Below, piece after piece: positions 18,906 to 28,377 of a stretch of 64,000 bases of DNA (position 1 is the stretch's first letter; the number at the start of each line of letters is the position of its first letter). The translations under genes and the position numbers were made by a program. The DNA comes from CAYFXE01 sp964347035 (GTDB lineage: Bacteria > Acidobacteriota > Aminicenantia > Aminicenantales > Aminicenantaceae), in contig CAYFXE010000005.1 of assembly GCA_964347035.1 (NCBI GenBank), forward strand, positions 1 to 64,000, written 5' to 3'. Under the pieces are notes generated by a model. It saw nothing but the letters and a program-made list of their open reading frames with translations, was not told the origin of the DNA and ran no database searches.

Positions 18906-19559
18906 ATGAAAAAACCCAAGTCTCCTAACTCCCCCTTCAAGAAGCAAGAGGTCGAAGATTATGAGCGTAAAAGGTATCGAGGCTTGGACCAGCGACTGGT
19001 CGACTGGAGGGAAAAGCAGATATTGAGAAAAATCCTCGATAGGATCGGTGCCTCTTCTGGGTTAAGCCTGGATATTCCGAGCGGTTACGGCCGTTTCTCT
19101 AGGATCCTTCTTGCTCGAGGAATGTCGCTCGTCGGCTGCGATCTTTCCTTCCATATGGTGAAGCGGTCGATAGAGAAGGTGGAGTCTTTGGGTGTACATT
19201 ACGGAGTCGTGGCCGACGCCAAGATAGGCTTACCTTTCCAGAAGGAGACCTTCACTGTTCTCCTTTCCATGCGATTCTTCCATCACCTGCACGAGAGAGA
19301 GGACCGCGAGTTTGTCCTGAGAGAATTCGCAGCGGTTTCCCAAAGATGGGTGGTTCTATCTTTTTACAGACGATCTTTTCTCCATCGGATTCAGCGAAAA
19401 ATGCGGAGAAAAATAAAGAAGACAAAGACGCGAATCAGTATGATTTCAGGAGAGAAATTGCTAGAAGAAATAACCCGAGCAGGCTTAGAAGCAGTTAAAT
19501 TTTATCCTCTATTCAAGGGGATTCATGCTCAGCATCTGGTGCTCTTGAGGAAAGACTAA
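18906..19559 (+). CDS. Class I SAM-dependent methyltransferase
   Basis: The 217-residue protein has motif I as LDIPSGYGRFSRIL near residue 52, then GCDLSFHMVKRS (acidic end of strand 2), VADAKIGLPF, and LLSMRFFHHL. These are the landmarks of class I methyltransferases. It begins immediately after the preceding stop codon, and its end overlaps the convergent SH3 gene by 4 bases. A sugar or lipid-linked glycan substrate is likely from the operon, but not shown by sequence. Confidence 0.8.
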   Translation: MKKPKSPNSPFKKQEVEDYERKRYRGLDQRLVDWREKQILRKILDRIGASSGLSLDIPSGYGRFSRILLARGMSLVGCDLSFHMVKRSIEKVESLGVHYGVVADAKIGLPFQKETFTVLLSMRFFHHLHEREDREFVLREFAAVSQRWVVLSFYRRSFLHRIQRKMRRKIKKTKTRISMISGEKLLEEITRAGLEAVKFYPLFKGIHAQHLVLLRKD

Positions 19560-20719
19560 AACCTGATCTTGATCCCCAGCTTGAGGCTGAAGCCAGAAAA
19601 GTTCACCGAGGCTTCCTTCAGGTCGGAAACATCAGCATCTGAGGGCTCTGTCTCCCGTATAAAAAGAAGGGGATAGGTCTTATCACCCGCGACATTTCCC
19701 TGATAGAAGTAAAGCTTTCCTTTTTCTGTGACTAAAGATCCATCGGAATCCATGTATGTGTTTTCCCCCTCAAAGCCCGAAACCCGGGCGTAGCGGCCCA
19801 CAGCCTCGATAACAAGGCTGAGAGGTGAAAAGAGCTTCCGTTCGAAACCGAGTCCGCCCAGAAATCCGATATCTTGAGCCTTTGCTTCCCCCTTCCATTC
19901 CTCCCAAGATGCCCCTGTTTCAAACCTATAGAAGTAATTAGCTTGGGCGAAATAATATTCCAAACCTATCTTCAGGTAGAAAGAAGGTGAAGAATAGTAG
20001 GAGATGAAGAATCTTAATGGAAATGCCTTGATTTGAGGTTTGGTGATGAAGGTATTCGAGGTTTCGGTGGCTTGGAATTCCACCCGACTGGTTTCCTCGC
20101 TCTGGAAGTTATCTCCTCCCAACCCGAGGAATAGGTTGGGAAGTAGGGGGTAGCTTAATTCTGCACCATAGATAACTCCGAGGCGAACGGGATCAACATC
20201 TCCTTTCCCTGCTGTGCCCAGGGCATCGCTGTAGAACGCAGCTAATCCTTGAGCTCCTGCATTAATGTCTCCTCCTGAGACGATGTTTCCTCCCCCCGCG
20301 AGAAAAAGAGCGAATAGAGGTTTTTCTGGTTTTGAAGGGGGAAGGCTGGGAGGAACGAACCTAGGCTGAGTCGGCTCTCTTTCTGCCTTTTCCTCGATTT
20401 CCTTGATAACTTCTTCTCTATCTTTTTCCGCAGGAAGAGGGCTGATCACCATAACCAGACTCTCATGGACGTACCCAAAGACAAGCTCTGGCTCTTCTTC
20501 CTTGACCTTGACCTTGTACCATTCCGCCAACTTTTCCCAAGATTCGAGGATCGTTCCCTTGGGCACTTGGCTGATGATGACGCTTCCGATGTCCGGCCTG
20601 AGCCGGATATTTGCCTGTTCAGTGACGACTTTAAGTTTCAACGGGGTTTCTTGGGCTTCGAAGGCTCCGAGGGAGAGGAGGGAGGCGATGATGAGGAATA
20701 TTATTATTTTTGCCTTCAT
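19556..20719 (-). CDS. Secreted SH3-domain protein with C-terminal outer-membrane barrel
   Basis: A signal peptide (about residues 1-22, ending FEAQ) is followed by a bacterial SH3 domain (ANIRLRPDIGSVIISQVPKG to about residue 95). A Pro/Glu-rich linker comes next, then about 250 residues of alternating hydrophobic strands ending in LKLGIKIRF. A terminal Phe is typical of outer-membrane barrels. The protein probably combines a cell-wall-binding periplasmic SH3b domain with a small porin-like barrel. The ATG at 20719 is preferred over TTG at 20725; neither has a strong ribosome site. Confidence 0.65.
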   Translation of the reverse strand: MKAKIIIFLIIASLLSLGAFEAQETPLKLKVVTEQANIRLRPDIGSVIISQVPKGTILESWEKLAEWYKVKVKEEEPELVFGYVHESLVMVISPLPAEKDREEVIKEIEEKAEREPTQPRFVPPSLPPSKPEKPLFALFLAGGGNIVSGGDINAGAQGLAAFYSDALGTAGKGDVDPVRLGVIYGAELSYPLLPNLFLGLGGDNFQSEETSRVEFQATETSNTFITKPQIKAFPLRFFISYYSSPSFYLKIGLEYYFAQANYFYRFETGASWEEWKGEAKAQDIGFLGGLGFERKLFSPLSLVIEAVGRYARVSGFEGENTYMDSDGSLVTEKGKLYFYQGNVAGDKTYPLLFIRETEPSDADVSDLKEASVNFSGFSLKLGIKIRF

Positions 20720-20806
20720 GAGCAAAAGTGCATTAATTGTCAGTTAAATTATAGAGAAGGCCCCTCGACCCTGTCAAGGAGACAAACAGATAGATTCAAA
20801 CTGAGC

Positions 20807-20888
20807 GGGGGGCAGGCTTCATCGTGAGGCATGGATTAAGGAGTAAGCAATTCGTCCAAGTCCTATCAAGATAACGAAGCCTGACCCC
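20807..20888. repeat. Decayed copy of the GGGGTCAG inverted repeat
   Basis: GGGGGGCAGGCTTCATC (from 20807) faces GATAACGAAGCCTGACCCC (ending 20888) as imperfect inverted arms. The arm consensus GGGGTCAGgCTTC is shared with the element at 15545-15659. It lies in the 310-base region between the divergent SH3 and DUF1573 genes, where I see no gene. Confidence 0.6.
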
Positions 20889-21028
20889 GAGTGAAGTCCG
20901 AACGGGAGCTGATTTGGGTATCGGTGGAGAAAATCAGCGTGCTGACGATCCCTATCTCTCATCCCCGCTTGTTTTTGCTGTTTTTTTCAAAACATGTTAA
21001 TATCTAAGAAAAATCTGAGGAGGAAGCT

Positions 21029-21811
21029 ATGGAGTGGTTGTTCAGACAAAAACGAACATCAAAAACTCTTGTCCTACTATCTGTCTTTGTTTTGTCAACT
21101 CTCTTGCTTTGGGGAGAAAAGGCCCCTCGAGTTAGTTTTAAGGAGGATTCCTGGGATTTCGGGAAGGTTGACCAGGGAAAAGTCCTTACTCATGAATTTG
21201 ACTTTACCAACGAAGGCGATGCTCCTCTCCAGATCAAGAGGGTCCGGACAACGTGCGGTTGTACGGCTGCCCTTATCTCGGAGAAGCAGATTGCGCCTGG
21301 AAAGAGCGGGAAGATTAAAGTCACCTTGAATACCAGGGGATTTGAGGGACAACTAAACAAATCTGTCTTCATAGAGACCAACGACCCTAAACAACCGCAA
21401 AAGCAGCTGACAGTGATGGCAAAGATAGATGTCCCTCCCCGACCCAGGATAGATTTAGATCGCTACAGCATGGATGTCGGTTTGGTCTTGGATATGGAAG
21501 AAATTCAGGCTAGGGCAAAGATCAGGAATAAAGGCGAACTGGAGTTGAGTGTGGAATGTTCCCATAAAGATGCGGTTTTTTACAATCGAGGTGAAAAGGC
21601 GAATTTTCCTCTTAAAATTCCCGCGGGGAAGGAGGTTGAGATCGAAATCAGAATTCCTCCTCGTCCGAGAAAGGGATTGATGAGAGAGTATATTTTGGTC
21701 AAGTCTAATGACCCTTATCGGCAATCGCTTTCCTTATACATCAGCGGTTATATCATCTCTAAACAACAGCTAAAAGAGCTATTTGCCAAATACAAGGATA
21801 TCATCGATTAG
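21029..21811 (+). CDS. DUF1573 domain protein, exported
   Basis: An N-terminal signal segment (residues about 12-28) is followed by a DUF1573 domain: WDFGKVDQGKVLTHEFDFTN and then VRTTCGCTAA, the family's conserved TxCGC. A second Ig-like unit spans about residues 140-240. These proteins are thought to be periplasmic or surface Ig-fold (ASPM-SPD-2-Hydin-like) proteins. Their function is unknown. GAGGAGGAAGCT precedes the ATG. No operon partner is obvious. Confidence 0.8.
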   Translation: MEWLFRQKRTSKTLVLLSVFVLSTLLLWGEKAPRVSFKEDSWDFGKVDQGKVLTHEFDFTNEGDAPLQIKRVRTTCGCTAALISEKQIAPGKSGKIKVTLNTRGFEGQLNKSVFIETNDPKQPQKQLTVMAKIDVPPRPRIDLDRYSMDVGLVLDMEEIQARAKIRNKGELELSVECSHKDAVFYNRGEKANFPLKIPAGKEVEIEIRIPPRPRKGLMREYILVKSNDPYRQSLSLYISGYIISKQQLKELFAKYKDIID

Positions 21812-21941
21812 GCTTTGTCCCGAATGAGGAAGATCACTCGCCTTACAAGGGATATGAGGAAGCGTTGATCTCTCCGATTTTTCTCCTCAGGAATGATTCT
21901 GGAGAATGACATCTTCGATTTCGATAGTGAGATAGCTCATC

Positions 21942-22265
21942 ATGATTCTTTTCGCCAACTTCTTGAATGCTCTTGCCAAAATCCTCCACATCATCCTGAT
22001 GATCTATGTCTGGATTGTCATTATCCGAGCGGTCCTCTCCTGGGTGAATGTTCCTTCTTTGTACCAGTTCCATGTCATCCTGTATTATTTAACCGAACCA
22101 GTGATGAGACCTTTGCGCAGGATTATTCCTCCCTCTAGGTTGGGTGGAATCGACATCAGCCCCATCATCGTGATCTTGATCATCCTCTTTATGGATTCAT
22201 TCCTGGTCAAATCTCTCTCTCTGTATGCCCGCCAGTTGTTGAGACAACAGGTGTTATCTTTTTGA
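21942..22265 (+). CDS. YggT family membrane protein
   Basis: A 107-residue protein with two main hydrophobic segments (about residues 10-30 and 70-90) and the YggT landmarks IRAVLSWV and LTEPVMRPLRRIIPP followed by GGIDISPII. YggT proteins are implicated in osmotic tolerance and in division-site or thylakoid organisation. It is followed by a DUF167 (YggU) gene, the common yggT-yggU pairing. Confidence 0.85.
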   Translation: MILFANFLNALAKILHIILMIYVWIVIIRAVLSWVNVPSLYQFHVILYYLTEPVMRPLRRIIPPSRLGGIDISPIIVILIILFMDSFLVKSLSLYARQLLRQQVLSF

Positions 22266-22307
22266 TAGATTTGCTTCAGTTTGAACGTCTTTCCATGTGG
22301 AGGCTCT

Positions 22308-22607
22308 GTGAAGGGGAGAGAGAAGGTTTATATTTCCGTCAAAGTTCAGCCTCGGGCTCGAGAACGAAAACTCGAGGAGGTAGGCCCGGCTGAGTTTAGA
22401 GTGAGTGTCCTCTCTCCCCCGGCCCAGGGGAAAGCCAACAGAGAAGTCATCGAGATGCTCGCTTCTGCCTTTGCCCTTCCTAAATCTGGAGTGAACATCA
22501 TAAAGGGAGAAAAGTCACGTCGTAAAGTTGTGTGTCTTGAAGTTGAAGATAGGAATGCCTTGATTCTCAAGCCTCTTAAAGATAAAGAAAATTCGGTTGA
22601 GGATTGA
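22308..22607 (+). CDS. DUF167 (YggU) family protein
   Basis: A small basic protein with the family core VKVQPRARERKLEEVG, VLSPPAQGKANREVIEMLA and IIKGEKSRRKVV. Function is unknown. GTG at 22308 has GGAGG four bases upstream and gives the standard N-terminus, so I prefer it to TTG at 22281. It overlaps or abuts the nucleoside transporter gene. Confidence 0.83.
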   Translation: MKGREKVYISVKVQPRARERKLEEVGPAEFRVSVLSPPAQGKANREVIEMLASAFALPKSGVNIIKGEKSRRKVVCLEVEDRNALILKPLKDKENSVED

Positions 22608-22612
22608 TAAGA

Positions 22613-23923
22613 ATGGAGATTTATAATTTTGTGAGTTTTTTCGGAATCTTTATCCTAGCCGGGTTTGCCTGGTTGTGCTCGGCCAATCGGCGGGTTGTCA
22701 ACTGGCGTGTCATTTTCTGGGGTGTTCTCCTCCAGATTGTCTTTGCCTTCTTTATTTTTGTGATCCCTGTCGGGGCAAAGTTTTTCCTGCTCGTGAACAA
22801 GGTGGTGGTGGTCGTCCTCGAAAGTGCCACAGCCGGGACAAAATTTCTGTTTGGCCGTCTGGCTCTCCCCGCAGGCACTACGAACGAAGCGGGTGAAAGC
22901 TCTCTGGGTAATATCCTTGCATTTCAGGCTCTGCCCACCATAATTTTCTTTGCCGCCCTAGTCGGAGCTCTGTATTATTTGAGAATTATGCCCCTTCTCA
23001 TCAGGGGTTTCGCCTATGTCTTCACCAAGCTGATGAGGATTTCTGGAGCCGAATCTCTCTGTGCTTCCAGCAATATTTTTGTGGGAGTCGAGTCCGCTCT
23101 GGTCGTCAGGCCGCATATTCATGAGATGACAAAATCGGAGCTGGTCACCATTCTGACAGCAGGAATGGGAACGATCGCCTCCACGGTCCTGGCCCTCTAC
23201 GTGTTTTTTCTTCAGGGAGAGCTTCCCACAATCGCCGGACATCTCGTCTCTGCTTCTTTTCTTTCTGCCCCAGCCGCTGTCATCATGGCTAAGCTCATCG
23301 TGCCCGAGACGGAGAAGCCAAAAACTCTCGGTATCAATGTCAAGCCTTTTTATGAGCGAGAGGATAACCTCATCCTGGCCATCATCAACGGGGCCAACAG
23401 CGGCGTTCGCTATCTTGTCGGCATCGTGGCCCTCCTTCTCGCTTTCTTGGGTATTCTTGCTCTCCTTGACCTTATCCTGGGTGGGTTAGGCGGCACCTTT
23501 AATTCCTGGTTTGGATGGGACTTTGAATGGTCCTTTAAATCTATATTGGGTTATATCGTTTATCCCTTTACACTAATTTTGGGAGTTCCTCCGGTCGATG
23601 CACTCGAGGTGGCCAAAATCGTCGGAGAGAGAACTGTGGCCACAGAGGTTGTCTCCTATCAACATCTTTCTCAGCTAATCGCCGAGGGGAAACTTCTGCA
23701 TCCTCGCTCGGCTATTATCGCCTCTTATGCTCTTTGTGGATTTGCTCACATTGCCTCATTGGCCATTTTTGTCGGCGGTATAGGGGCCTTGGCGCCTAAA
23801 CGCCTCAAGGATCTATCCCGCTTGGGATTCAGAGCGCTCCTGGCAGCAACACTGGCCAGTCTTATGACAGGAGCCGTGGCCGGAGTTTTTTTTCGGGAGG
23901 GCTCGATTCTTTTCGGAGGGTAA
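22613..23923 (+). CDS. Concentrative nucleoside transporter (NupC/CNT family)
   Basis: The protein imports nucleosides by symport with H+ or Na+. Ten or so membrane segments are visible. Conserved CNT elements are SNIFVGVESALVVRPHI near residue 160, SFLSAPAAVIMAKLIVPETE near 225, and YALCGFAHIASLAIFVGGIG near 370. The ATG at 22613 follows GAGG at a spacing of ten; a TTG at 22604 is less likely. About 437 residues is typical. The preceding genes seem functionally unrelated. Confidence 0.9.
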   Translation: MEIYNFVSFFGIFILAGFAWLCSANRRVVNWRVIFWGVLLQIVFAFFIFVIPVGAKFFLLVNKVVVVVLESATAGTKFLFGRLALPAGTTNEAGESSLGNILAFQALPTIIFFAALVGALYYLRIMPLLIRGFAYVFTKLMRISGAESLCASSNIFVGVESALVVRPHIHEMTKSELVTILTAGMGTIASTVLALYVFFLQGELPTIAGHLVSASFLSAPAAVIMAKLIVPETEKPKTLGINVKPFYEREDNLILAIINGANSGVRYLVGIVALLLAFLGILALLDLILGGLGGTFNSWFGWDFEWSFKSILGYIVYPFTLILGVPPVDALEVAKIVGERTVATEVVSYQHLSQLIAEGKLLHPRSAIIASYALCGFAHIASLAIFVGGIGALAPKRLKDLSRLGFRALLAATLASLMTGAVAGVFFREGSILFGG

Positions 23924-24045
23924 TAGCGTTGGAACATTCATGGCAGGATAAAAATTGCGAGGGGGGCTTTTTTCTTGTGTTTTTATTTTTTATTGTTAAA
24001 ATATTCGTTACAATCTTCAAGCATACCTGAGATGAGGTGAAGGAA

Positions 24046-24927
24046 ATGGCTGGATTTATGAAAAAAATACTCTGGGCTACGGATTTCTCGGACGAGGCTA
24101 AAGAGGCGCTTCTTTACGCCGACGCCTTCCGGAAAGCATACAAGGGCAGCTTGATCGGGCTTAACGTCATTCCTGATCTGGGACCCGCTTCCTACGATAT
24201 GAGTGCTGTCATCAAGGGAGAGTTGGCCAAGAGGATAAGCTCGATGAAAAGAAAAGCCAAAAGGAAACTCGAGGCCATAAAAAAATCAACAGGCATTTCC
24301 TTTGAGATCATTGTTAAAGAAGGAGCAGCTTCCAAGAAGATCATCGAAGTCGCCGAGGAGAAAAAGGTCGATCTCATCGTGATCGGGAGACGCGGCCTAT
24401 CGGTTATTGAAAAACTCTTCCTCGGGAGTGTGGCCAATCAGGTTTTGAGGAATTCCCATGTCCCGGTGCTAGTGACCAAGAAAAAGAGGGGAAAACCTCA
24501 GTTTAAAAAAATACTCGTGCCCACAGATTTTTCGGATCAAGAAGAGGTGGAAAGAGACTACGCCTGGAAACTGGCGACAGGCTTGGGGGCATCCGAAATC
24601 ACTCTTTTCCACGTCCTCGAGCTTCATGACTATGAATTTACCCCAAGAGTCTTGGATGATATGTTCAACACTGTTATGAAGAGGTTTAAGAAGAGAAAAA
24701 GAGAGGAGAAGAAAGGCCTCAAAGTGACCGAAGAGATCTACCGGGCCATCAATGCCTCCACTGGTATTGTTGATTTTGCCGAAACCCATCACTATGACCT
24801 TGTCGTGATTTCCACCTGCACCCAGAGCAAGCTGGAGCGATTTTTCTTAGGAAGCACAACTGAGAAAGTCCTTTCCTATGCCTATGTTCCGATTTTTGCT
24901 ATTCCTCCCTCTGAATGTGCTCGCTGA
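24046..24927 (+). CDS. Universal stress protein, two tandem UspA domains
   Basis: Two UspA repeats: the first from KKILWATDFSDEAKEALLYA to the ATP-type loop GRRGLSVIEKLFLGSVANQ, the second from KKILVPTDFSDQEEVERDYA to STCTQSKLERFFLGSTTEK. The first keeps the G-x2-G-x9-G(S/T) nucleotide-binding pattern; the second is weaker. Such proteins act in stress survival. ATG 24046 has GAGGTG six bases upstream; GTG 24037 and ATG 24058 are alternatives. The 3' end overlaps dprA by 13 bases. Confidence 0.85.
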   Translation: MAGFMKKILWATDFSDEAKEALLYADAFRKAYKGSLIGLNVIPDLGPASYDMSAVIKGELAKRISSMKRKAKRKLEAIKKSTGISFEIIVKEGAASKKIIEVAEEKKVDLIVIGRRGLSVIEKLFLGSVANQVLRNSHVPVLVTKKKRGKPQFKKILVPTDFSDQEEVERDYAWKLATGLGASEITLFHVLELHDYEFTPRVLDDMFNTVMKRFKKRKREEKKGLKVTEEIYRAINASTGIVDFAETHHYDLVVISTCTQSKLERFFLGSTTEKVLSYAYVPIFAIPPSECAR

Positions 24928-26024
24928 AGGTGGAAGACAACAGAAGATACTGGGTTGCTTTAAACCTTGTCTTAGTCGAAAATATAAGGGCAGCTAAGAA
25001 AATTGTCGACTGTTATCCTCGCCTACAAGAGGCCTTTATGGCCTCCAAGCAAGATCTTGTCGCCATAGGAATTGCAGAGGATGAAGCCGTCATCCTGACT
25101 TCGCCGTTGATTCTCGATCGAGCCTCTGCGGAGATTGAACGGCTCGAAAAGAGCCGATATTTTGTCATCACCCTGGAAGACGAAGCATACCCGAGCTATC
25201 TTAGAGAAATTTTTGATCCTCCGGTCGTCCTTTATGGTGCTGGTCAAGCTGAAACCCTGAAGGGGCTTGCCGTTTCCATCGTGGGCTCGCGAAAACCATC
25301 TGCCTACGGAAGAAATGTGGCTGCCCGCCTGGCAGAGGACCTTGGGTCAAGGGGTTTGGTCGTCGTCAGCGGCATGGCTCGCGGGATAGACTCCATCGCC
25401 CATCAGGGAGCTTTGAAAGGAGGTCGGACAATTGCTGTGCTAGGTTCAGGTTTAGACAACATCTACCCTCGAGAAAACCGAGCTCTTTTTGAAAAGATTA
25501 TTGAACAGGGCGTTGTCCTCACAGAGTTTCCTTTAGGATCAAAGCCGTTGGGTTTCCATTTTCCGATAAGAAACAGGATCATAAGCGGACTGTCATTGGC
25601 GTTAATCGTTGTGGAGGCGACGCTGAGAAGCGGGTCTCTGATCTCAGCTCGATTAGCCCTCGATCAAAACAGGGCTGTCTTATCGGTTCCTGGCAACGTC
25701 ACTTCTCATCTCAGTCAGGGAACCAACTGGTTGATAAAATCCGGGGCCAGGGTCGTGGAAAGTTGGAAGGACGTTGCTGAAGAATTACCTTCACCATTGA
25801 AGGAACAGCTTCTCTCTCAGGACGAGGAAAAGGCCAGGCCTTCCATGACGACAAAAGAAAAGGAGCTTTATGGTTTTTTAAAGCCCGACTCCCAGACGCA
25901 TATTGATGAGATTTTGGATAAGAGCGATGTTTCTGTCTCCGAGGCCCTCTCGCTCTTACTCAACCTAGAGCTCAAGGGATTGATTTTTCAGAGTCCAGGC
26001 AAGTATTATCAAAGGAGATGGTGA
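24915..26024 (+). CDS. dprA: DNA-processing protein DprA (Smf)
   Basis: DprA loads RecA onto incoming single-stranded DNA in natural transformation. The Rossmann-like core shows SIVGSRKPSAYG, VVSGMARGIDSIAHQGAL, TIAVLGSGLDNIYPREN and EFPLGSKPLGFHFPIRNRII followed by SGLS, all family hallmarks. An N-terminal helix-hairpin region and a C-terminal winged-helix-like segment (from about residue 310) complete a 369-residue protein. The stop overlaps the topA start (TGATG). A ComEA-like gene lies a few kb away, so a DNA-uptake pathway is plausible. Confidence 0.9.
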   Translation: MCSLKVEDNRRYWVALNLVLVENIRAAKKIVDCYPRLQEAFMASKQDLVAIGIAEDEAVILTSPLILDRASAEIERLEKSRYFVITLEDEAYPSYLREIFDPPVVLYGAGQAETLKGLAVSIVGSRKPSAYGRNVAARLAEDLGSRGLVVVSGMARGIDSIAHQGALKGGRTIAVLGSGLDNIYPRENRALFEKIIEQGVVLTEFPLGSKPLGFHFPIRNRIISGLSLALIVVEATLRSGSLISARLALDQNRAVLSVPGNVTSHLSQGTNWLIKSGARVVESWKDVAEELPSPLKEQLLSQDEEKARPSMTTKEKELYGFLKPDSQTHIDEILDKSDVSVSEALSLLLNLELKGLIFQSPGKYYQRRW

Positions 26025-28267
26025 TGGAAAAGCAGCTGGTCATTGTCGAGTCTCCGGCGAAAGCGAGAACGATATATCGTTATCTAGGCCAAGGATTCTT
26101 GGTGAAGGCCTCGATGGGCCATATCCGTGATCTCCCCAAGGGACGATTTGGCGTGGATGTCGACCACGATTTTAAACCCGAGTATGAAATCATACCTAAT
26201 AGAAAAGGCACCGTGGCCGAGCTACGTAGGTTTTCTAAACAGTGTGAGGCTGTTCTCCTGGCTGCCGACCCGGATAGAGAGGGAGAAGCCATCTGCTGGC
26301 ATTTGAGACAGGTTTTAGAGGATTCAAACCAAAACATCTACCGTATTCTTTTTCATGAGATCACGAACAAGGCCATTCAGCAGGCCCTCCAGAACTTAGG
26401 AGAGATAGACGAGGGAAAGATCAATGCCCAACAGACAAGAAGAATCCTGGATAGACTGGTCGGTTACCGCATCAGCCCTTTGTTGTGGAAAAAGATCGGG
26501 AAGGGTTTAAGTGCCGGCCGAGTCCAATCCATTGCCCTACGTCTCATCTGTGAACGCGAGAAGGAGATTAAGGATTTTATTCCCGAGGAATATTGGACGA
26601 TAACCGCTCATCTTCAAGCCAGTCACCCCCCTTCTTTCAAGGCTTCGTTGAACAAAATCGAAGAGAAGAAGGCCAAGATACCAAACGAGCAGAAAGCCAA
26701 AGAGATTACCTCTGAACTGCGTACTGTTCCTTTTTCTCTGGAGAACATTAAGGTTCAAGAAAAGATGAGATTTCCTCCTCCTCCTTACATCACAAGCTCT
26801 CTCCAGCAGGATGGCTATCGTCTCCTCCATTTTCCTGTGAAGAAGACGATGGCCGTTGCCCAGAGGCTGTATGAAGGTCTGGAAATCGGTGAGATGGGAT
26901 TGGTCGGTTTGATCTCCTACATGAGGACCGATTCAGTGCGTGTTTCTGATGATGCCCTCTCTCAAGCTCGCCGATTCATAAAGGAAAATTATGCGCCTGA
27001 CTACCTCCCCGAACGGGCTCGCATATACAAGAACAAAAAAAAGGCTCAAGACGCCCACGAGGCAATCCGTCCCACCACGTTTGCCCTGCCTCCAGAGGCC
27101 GTCGAACCTTATCTGAAGAAAGAGGAATATAACCTTTATGCATTGATCTGGAATCGGTTTTTGGCTTCTCAGATGAATCCGGCTTTGATCGAGGAGACCG
27201 AATTTGATATCAAAGCTTCCCGATATCAGTTCATAGCAAAAGGGGAGGTCATAAAGTTTGACGGCTATTTCGTTCTTTATCCCAAACAGAAAAAAGAGGA
27301 GAAAGTCCTGCCTAAAGCCGAAAAGGGAGAAGAGTTAAATCTTCTCGATCTTGAGCCCAAGCAGAATTTCACTCAACCCCCGCCCCGATACACGGAGGGA
27401 AGTCTCGTCAAGGATCTGGAGGCCAAAGGGATTGGACGCCCCAGCACTTACGCTCCTATCATCTCCACGCTGCAGGATCGAGTCTATGTTGTGAGAGAGA
27501 AAGGAAAGTTTATCCCCACCGATTTAGGTATGTTCGTGACAGACTACCTCATATTAAATTTTCCCGATTTGATGGAGTTTGAATTCACAGCCAAATTGGA
27601 GGAAGAGCTTGACCGGATAAGCGAAGGGCAGCTGGACTGGTTGGAGTATTTAGGATCATATCATTCAATGCTGAAGGAAGACTTGGATCAAGCTGAGAAA
27701 AGAGAGGGGTTCAAGGAGAAGGGCATCCCAGTAGATGAAGTCTGTCCCAAGTGTGGTCGACAGCTCGTCATCAAGAAAGGACGATATGGCCCTTTTAGAG
27801 CATGTTCGGGCTATCCCGAATGCGACTACAAGGAGAGCCTGCTCAAGAAGGAAGCTAAACCCTTGGAAGAGGAGTGCCCTCAATGTGGATCAAACTTGGT
27901 CTTGCGTTCTGGCCGGTATGGAACCTTTGTGGCTTGCTCGAATTACCCTGAGTGTAAGTATACCAAAACAGAGAAAAAGGACACGGGCATCCCTTGTCCG
28001 GAAGAGTGTGGGGGGACGATCGTCCGCAAAAAGACAAAAAAGGGAAAAATTTTTTATGGATGCAGCACCTTCCCCAAGTGTAGATTCGCGACCTGGGATG
28101 AACCTTTAGCCAAGCCATGCCCTAAGTGTGGACGAGAGTTTATTCTCCGCAAAAATACTATTAGGGGGGAACCGTACGTCTACTGCAGCAATGAGGAGTG
28201 CGACTACAAGGAGACCATAGAGCGGGAGAAAATCTGGGAAAAAAAGGAAGATTCGGAAGAGCTTTAA
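26024..28267 (+). CDS. topA: DNA topoisomerase I with four C-terminal zinc ribbons
   Basis: Type IA topoisomerase relaxes negative supercoils. The Toprim domain begins QLVIVESPAKARTIYRYLG and has AADPDREGEAI. The catalytic tyrosine is in GLISYMRTDSVRVS near residue 299. Four zinc ribbons follow from about residue 575, each a CxxC...CxxxxxxC-type pair (CPKCGRQ, CPQCGSN, CPEECGG, CPKCGRE). The ATG at 26024 has GGAG six bases upstream; ATG 26018 sits too close. The dprA-topA-xerC order is common in bacteria. Confidence 0.94.
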   Translation: MEKQLVIVESPAKARTIYRYLGQGFLVKASMGHIRDLPKGRFGVDVDHDFKPEYEIIPNRKGTVAELRRFSKQCEAVLLAADPDREGEAICWHLRQVLEDSNQNIYRILFHEITNKAIQQALQNLGEIDEGKINAQQTRRILDRLVGYRISPLLWKKIGKGLSAGRVQSIALRLICEREKEIKDFIPEEYWTITAHLQASHPPSFKASLNKIEEKKAKIPNEQKAKEITSELRTVPFSLENIKVQEKMRFPPPPYITSSLQQDGYRLLHFPVKKTMAVAQRLYEGLEIGEMGLVGLISYMRTDSVRVSDDALSQARRFIKENYAPDYLPERARIYKNKKKAQDAHEAIRPTTFALPPEAVEPYLKKEEYNLYALIWNRFLASQMNPALIEETEFDIKASRYQFIAKGEVIKFDGYFVLYPKQKKEEKVLPKAEKGEELNLLDLEPKQNFTQPPPRYTEGSLVKDLEAKGIGRPSTYAPIISTLQDRVYVVREKGKFIPTDLGMFVTDYLILNFPDLMEFEFTAKLEEELDRISEGQLDWLEYLGSYHSMLKEDLDQAEKREGFKEKGIPVDEVCPKCGRQLVIKKGRYGPFRACSGYPECDYKESLLKKEAKPLEEECPQCGSNLVLRSGRYGTFVACSNYPECKYTKTEKKDTGIPCPEECGGTIVRKKTKKGKIFYGCSTFPKCRFATWDEPLAKPCPKCGREFILRKNTIRGEPYVYCSNEECDYKETIEREKIWEKKEDSEEL

Positions 28268-28377
28268 TGTCAGTAATTCAGCTATCAGAGACTCAGTTCA
28301 CAGTTTTAAGTTTAGAATAAGATTTTCTTCTTTACTGATTACTGATAACTGATTTAGTGGTGTAGAGTTAAAGGACG

